Shown here in pieces: positions 60,601-64,000 of a stretch of 64,000 nt of DNA. A program made the translations under genes and the position numbers. Source of the stretch: Armigeres subalbatus (lineage: Eukaryota > Arthropoda > Insecta > Diptera > Culicidae); contig NC_085141.1 in assembly GCF_024139115.2 (NCBI RefSeq), positions 406,745,612-406,809,611 of the forward strand, in the 5' to 3' direction. The notes beneath the pieces are model-generated. The model was not told the DNA's origin and did no database searches. It saw only the letters and a list, made by a program, of their open reading frames with translations. Position 1 is the stretch's first letter. Every line of letters starts with the position of its first letter.

Positions 60601-62165
60601 AATCGTATTTACATGAGTAACTGCACCATTATCTGATTTATTTCCACTAGAGTCGATAATCTAGCCAAAACTTCCGGACGTGTGTTTTGCTCCACCGGCA
60701 TTAGTAGGTACACGTTGTTTAGGAAGTTGAGCCTGAGCATCATTTCACCTTTCACATATTGTCGAACTCTCGTTACTGTCCATAGTGTCCAGCTATCCGC
60801 AAATAATGCAAAACTGTAATGTACTGTTCGTTGCATGTCTGATGGCAAGAGGGGTGGGGCTGGATCTGGTGCAACAGCATTCACATTTGCAGGAGGTGTT
60901 TTAATATGTTTGATATCCAAAAACGAATCGGCGGTACTTTCATTCTGTTCCGTGGTAAGGAAAGAAAAAACGGCTAATAAGACATAACTTCGCGTAACTA
61001 ATTCTTCTTCTGTGGAGATTATTGGAGAAATAACCTTTGGCCAAACCTCCTCCGGCATGCTCAAAAACTCTGGTCCTTGAACCCAACGACTACACTGCCG
61101 CTAACCGCAAATCGAGCACATCTGTATATGGAGGCCCATATACAGATGTGCTCGACTTGCGGTTAGCGGCAGTACAGGCATCGAAGCAAGGCCCTCTGCC
61201 CCATTTGAACCCCATTTTGAACCCACCGCCACTCGTTCACCTTGCTTAACGTTAAGACTTCTCCTACGCGACAAGCAACGAATTGCTTATAGCGGCGATG
61301 TTAAGAGCGAAGCCAGGGCAAGACTGTATTGGAATCAGACCAGCAGAAGCGTTGTTGAACGGGAATCGTGTGATTTTCTTCCACGAACGTTAGCAAACGA
61401 GCTCCCAGGACAGCGGCCATCAACTCCAAGTGCGGAACTGACACCTACTTTAACGGAGCAACTTTTCTTTTTGCTGTCACGAGTGAACATTGTAGAAAAT
61501 TGTATCGTACCGATTTCAGTGCATTGCCCTTAAGGCATCGTTGCAACCGTGTCAGGTTTTCCACTCTGGTGTATCCACAAGCAGAAGTACTATTGCGGTA
61601 GCTGCTAATCAATAACGGCCACTCTTCTGGGTCACCTTAAAAATCTGGCAGATCTTTCGGCATAACCTGTCTTGCCGCCAGCTACTCTGGTGACGGTCGA
61701 TGTACCTCCAGAAGCAATCTTTCAGCTTCATGATTGCTACATTCTAATTGTGGTTGCTGTGGGGTACTGACTAATCCGATCTCCGTTGAGCGCGCGAATC
61801 TACTACGCTGCTGCTCTTCCGTGCGCTGACCTTGGAAAGGGTCCGGTGAATTGAAATCGCGAGTATCACCAACCTGAACGGTTTTTTCGGAAACTCTAGC
61901 TTGATTCCAATTGGACTGAGATGAAGGTTCCACAAGGGCTTGTCCTAACGAATTAGATTTCGGAATTGCCCCTCTCGACTCATCTCGTAATGGCCACATA
62001 GGATGTGAATCTGATTTACGCTGCTTTAACTCCAGTCGGCATTTTCGAAGCTGTTCTTGAAGATCCTGCAAAGCCTGGCGATCATTCATCGAATCCTCTT
62101 GACATTTCTTAAGTTGCTTAACTTCAGTGATCGGACGAGAACTAGTGTTTTCAATATGGTATGAT
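60600..62165 (-). pseudogene. BEL/Pao retrotransposon remnant: gag joined to RNase H, protease and RT lost
   Basis: Read leftwards: an N-terminal coiled, Gln/Lys-rich part (62089-61690), then the gag core PEEWPLLISSY and LTRLQRCLKG near 61640-61545. Next to it, at about 61495, the text jumps to the RNase H region KVAPLK..VPHLELMAAVLGARL and FCWSDSNTVLPW near 61340, then [15 protein letters not shown]. After the MITE at 61095-61172 comes WVQGPEFL and 61064-60609 as the linker before integrase. Protease and reverse transcriptase are missing and stops and frameshifts abound. The order and motifs are those of BEL/Pao elements. Confidence 0.78.
61095..61172. mobile_element. 78-bp palindromic MITE, copy 2, inside the BEL remnant
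   Basis: Same length and hairpin as 51257-51334, with CTGCCGCTAACCGCAA and its complement at the ends. TA follows on the right (61173-61174); the left flank is CA. It interrupts the BEL linker frame, so it inserted into the dead or dying retrotransposon. Confidence 0.88.
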
Positions 62166-62229
62166 TGTTGACAGTGTGAGCAGTGCGAGGCAGATAGAAT
62201 TGCTACTTAAAATAACTTATAAGGGGGAG

Positions 62230-62600
62230 AAGGTGTTGATTTTTTTTAACGTAATTAGTGTACGGCCCTTTACGCTGGAGGAGTTAACTACAACGGTGGC
62301 TCAAATTGAAAGTATGCTGAATTCTCGCCCCATCTCGCCACTTTCCAGCCATCCACAAGATCTGGCTAGCCTAACTCCTTCTCATTTTCTGATCGGGAAA
62401 CCCTTTATACTCAATACCCGAGCCCAACAACTGCCGAGTTCCCAAGGTTTAACCAAGGAGAAGAGCCCCCGGGCTCGTAGTAAAGCTGTCTTTGAAGGAA
62501 GGTTGAAACAACCGTTTCAAAGCGGCCCAGCGTGTTGGAGATGGAACTCATATGAAACTGAAGTATTTGAAAACACAATTTGTTTTAATTTACCTCGACT
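62230..62600 (+). pseudogene. BEL/Pao integrase fragment, opposite orientation
   Basis: The frame contains FTLEELTTTVAQIESMLNSR and SSHPQDLASLTPSHFLIGKP, the end of a BEL/Pao integrase catalytic domain. The sequence loses similarity after about 62430. It points away from the neighbouring BEL remnant, so it is either a second insertion or an inverted piece of the same one. Confidence 0.8.
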
Positions 62601-62619
62601 AAATAGATTGTGCTACTAA

Positions 62620-63560
62620 AACCCTCGTACCCTAAAAATTGTAACTTGAGCTACACACATTATTGTAAACGCACCAGACACATTAACAGATATTAGTAGA
62701 CACTGATCCTGAAGTCGATCTGGCGAAAGAAGGTCCAATGAAAGGGTGCATCTGTCGTTAATGTATTCCCCGTTCAGTTCGCCAGTTAGCCTAAGCCAAA
62801 ATCCGTTGAATTGTGTTCCGGACAGTGAAACCACGTGAAACTCCTGGTGAGAGGTTGTGCGCATTGACAAATTGCGCCAACAGTTGTATTTCAGCCGGTC
62901 GATCTCCTCCTGGATTTCCCGGAGATCCGGAGCCGGAAGATGTATGTCCTGCGCGCGTGCTCCCAGGTTTATTACCATACCACCATCTTTGGAGCACCTC
63001 ACGCACGTTCGTAAGAAGGTTCCCGTTTATGTCCTTACACATATCAGGCTGTGGCACGTAGCCCTTACGTGAACGGTTCAACTTCTTATTCGTGTGTTAT
63101 TAGCGCGTTACAGTTGCTCCGTCTTTTCACGGTTTCGATCTTTCTGCTAGCGTTTTTCCTCCGGAAAATCGAGTTTTGTCTGTTTATATCGTGCCTCGTT
63201 CGTCCTCGTGCGATGTTGCAGCAATCTCTCCCATGCTGCATTATTCTCTTCCACTATCTGCTCACATTCGACGTCATATCAGTCGTTTCTTTGCTCCGGG
63301 GGCACCGTGCCTAGTGCAGCGGTTGTGGTGCTTCCATTGGCAGATCTAATATCTCTCCAGCCATCTCCAAGAGACGCTGCGCCTAGCTGTTCTTCCGTTG
63401 GGAGTGCCATTTCCAGCTGCTTCGCGTAGTCTTGGGCTAGTCTACCGTCTTGTAGCTGCCCAACGTAAAGCCGCGGTGAACGACTCTGACGCGTGTTTTG
63501 AGCGCAGACGTACTGTAACGAGGTAGTGGTGGATACAATATTCGCACTGCGGAAAGTAAG
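62620..63560. other. CpG-richer unassigned tract
   Basis: Open frames on both strands show no known domain. A 27-base stretch around 62857-62885 (GCGCATTGACAAATTGCGCC) recurs inverted at about 59838-59860 in the RTE remnant, so part of this may be LINE 5' sequence. Confidence 0.3.
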
Positions 63561-63801
63561 AATTTTACAAGTACAGTACAGTTAAAATTTCTTTCGATTT
63601 AAAAGAACTGTGTAATCGATTGAATTTTGCGTTTATTGGCATGCTCCAAATATGTATGTACATGAAAATACTTTTAAAATCACAACATATTTTAATATAG
63701 AATTTTGGAGTAGAATGTAAGAAATTTAGCTGGATAGTCAAAAACAATCAACGGAGCTATATTTAAATTTAACAAGCTTAGGTCTAAACACATTACAATT
63801 G

Positions 63802-64000
63802 CAGGGATGTTACGACTACGCGGATTTCGCGATTTTCGCGGATTTGGCGCGGATTTACATAACGATTTTAGGGTTTCTCGCGGATTTGGCGCGGATTTTT
63901 TTTTATGTAGAAATTGATCAAATAAAGTGCTGAATCTAAGGAAGTTTATTTTAAAATTAGTTTTATGTACATCTAGAAAGGCTTTATTTTCGTTCTTTAG
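63802..64000 (+). mobile_element. Left end of a hAT-like element, truncated by the window
   Basis: It starts CAGGGATGTTACGAC and continues with repeated CGCGGATTTGGCGCGGATTT units (63822-63900), a form typical of hAT ends with subterminal repeats. The other end and the target duplication lie outside. Confidence 0.5.

Noticed and set aside
1..64000. Integrated non-retroviral virus sequences, which are frequent in Aedes
   Set aside because: I looked for flavivirus- or rhabdovirus-like protein text in the longer frames and saw none; this was by eye only.

Overview
The window reads as nuclear DNA of a mosquito, most likely Aedes. The grounds are an insect-type PIG-A gene split by short GT-AG introns, two tRNA-derived SINE copies that look like the Aedes Feilai family, and a very high load of nested transposons in AT-rich sequence. 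The species is an inference; nothing was searched.

Only one conserved cellular gene can be read with confidence: PIG-A, the catalytic subunit of the enzyme that starts GPI-anchor synthesis. It lies on the minus strand between 22.9 and 24.7 kb. Four coding exons are visible, including an 11-base first coding exon. The last visible exon ends in a consensus splice donor before the membrane-anchor region known from the family, so the final exon probably lies left of the window. If so, everything from 1 to 22.9 kb is PIG-A intron. A candidate non-coding first exon of a divergent plus-strand gene lies at about 25.06-25.58 kb, with a short shared promoter between the two genes. A second CpG-richer tract at 40.3-42.3 kb may be further regulatory or untranslated sequence.

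The rest is mobile DNA. 1-3.3 kb holds an LTR with a tRNA-Lys-type primer site on the minus strand and a CpG-rich tract. 3.4-7.3 kb holds several MITEs. 7.78-21.79 kb is a nested stack: a long inverted-repeat (foldback) element, interrupted in one arm by a TA-flanked element and in the other by a hAT element, which in turn holds a young Ty3/gypsy-type LTR retrotransposon (14,026-21,550) with a 5-bp target duplication. 26.4-34.5 kb carries three hAT-type elements, two of them with perfect 8-bp duplications, plus nested MITEs. 35.4-39.9 kb has a SINE, a decayed R1-clade LINE, a TA-flanked element and a MITE. 43.3-46.4 kb is a TA-flanked element holding an RTE fragment. 47-54 kb has a second SINE, degenerate repeats, a 78-bp palindromic MITE and a MITE split by a 6-bp-duplicating element; a sister copy of that last element is at 57.4-59.1 kb. 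59-64 kb is a graveyard of RTE and BEL/Pao fragments.

The most unusual system is the 7.5-kb LTR retrotransposon. Its LTRs carry a tandem ~139-bp repeat with its own TATA box and hairpin (three units in one LTR, two in the other). Its gag start codon seems to lie inside the LTR, with a frame that crosses the primer-binding site and needs a small intron removed to join gag.
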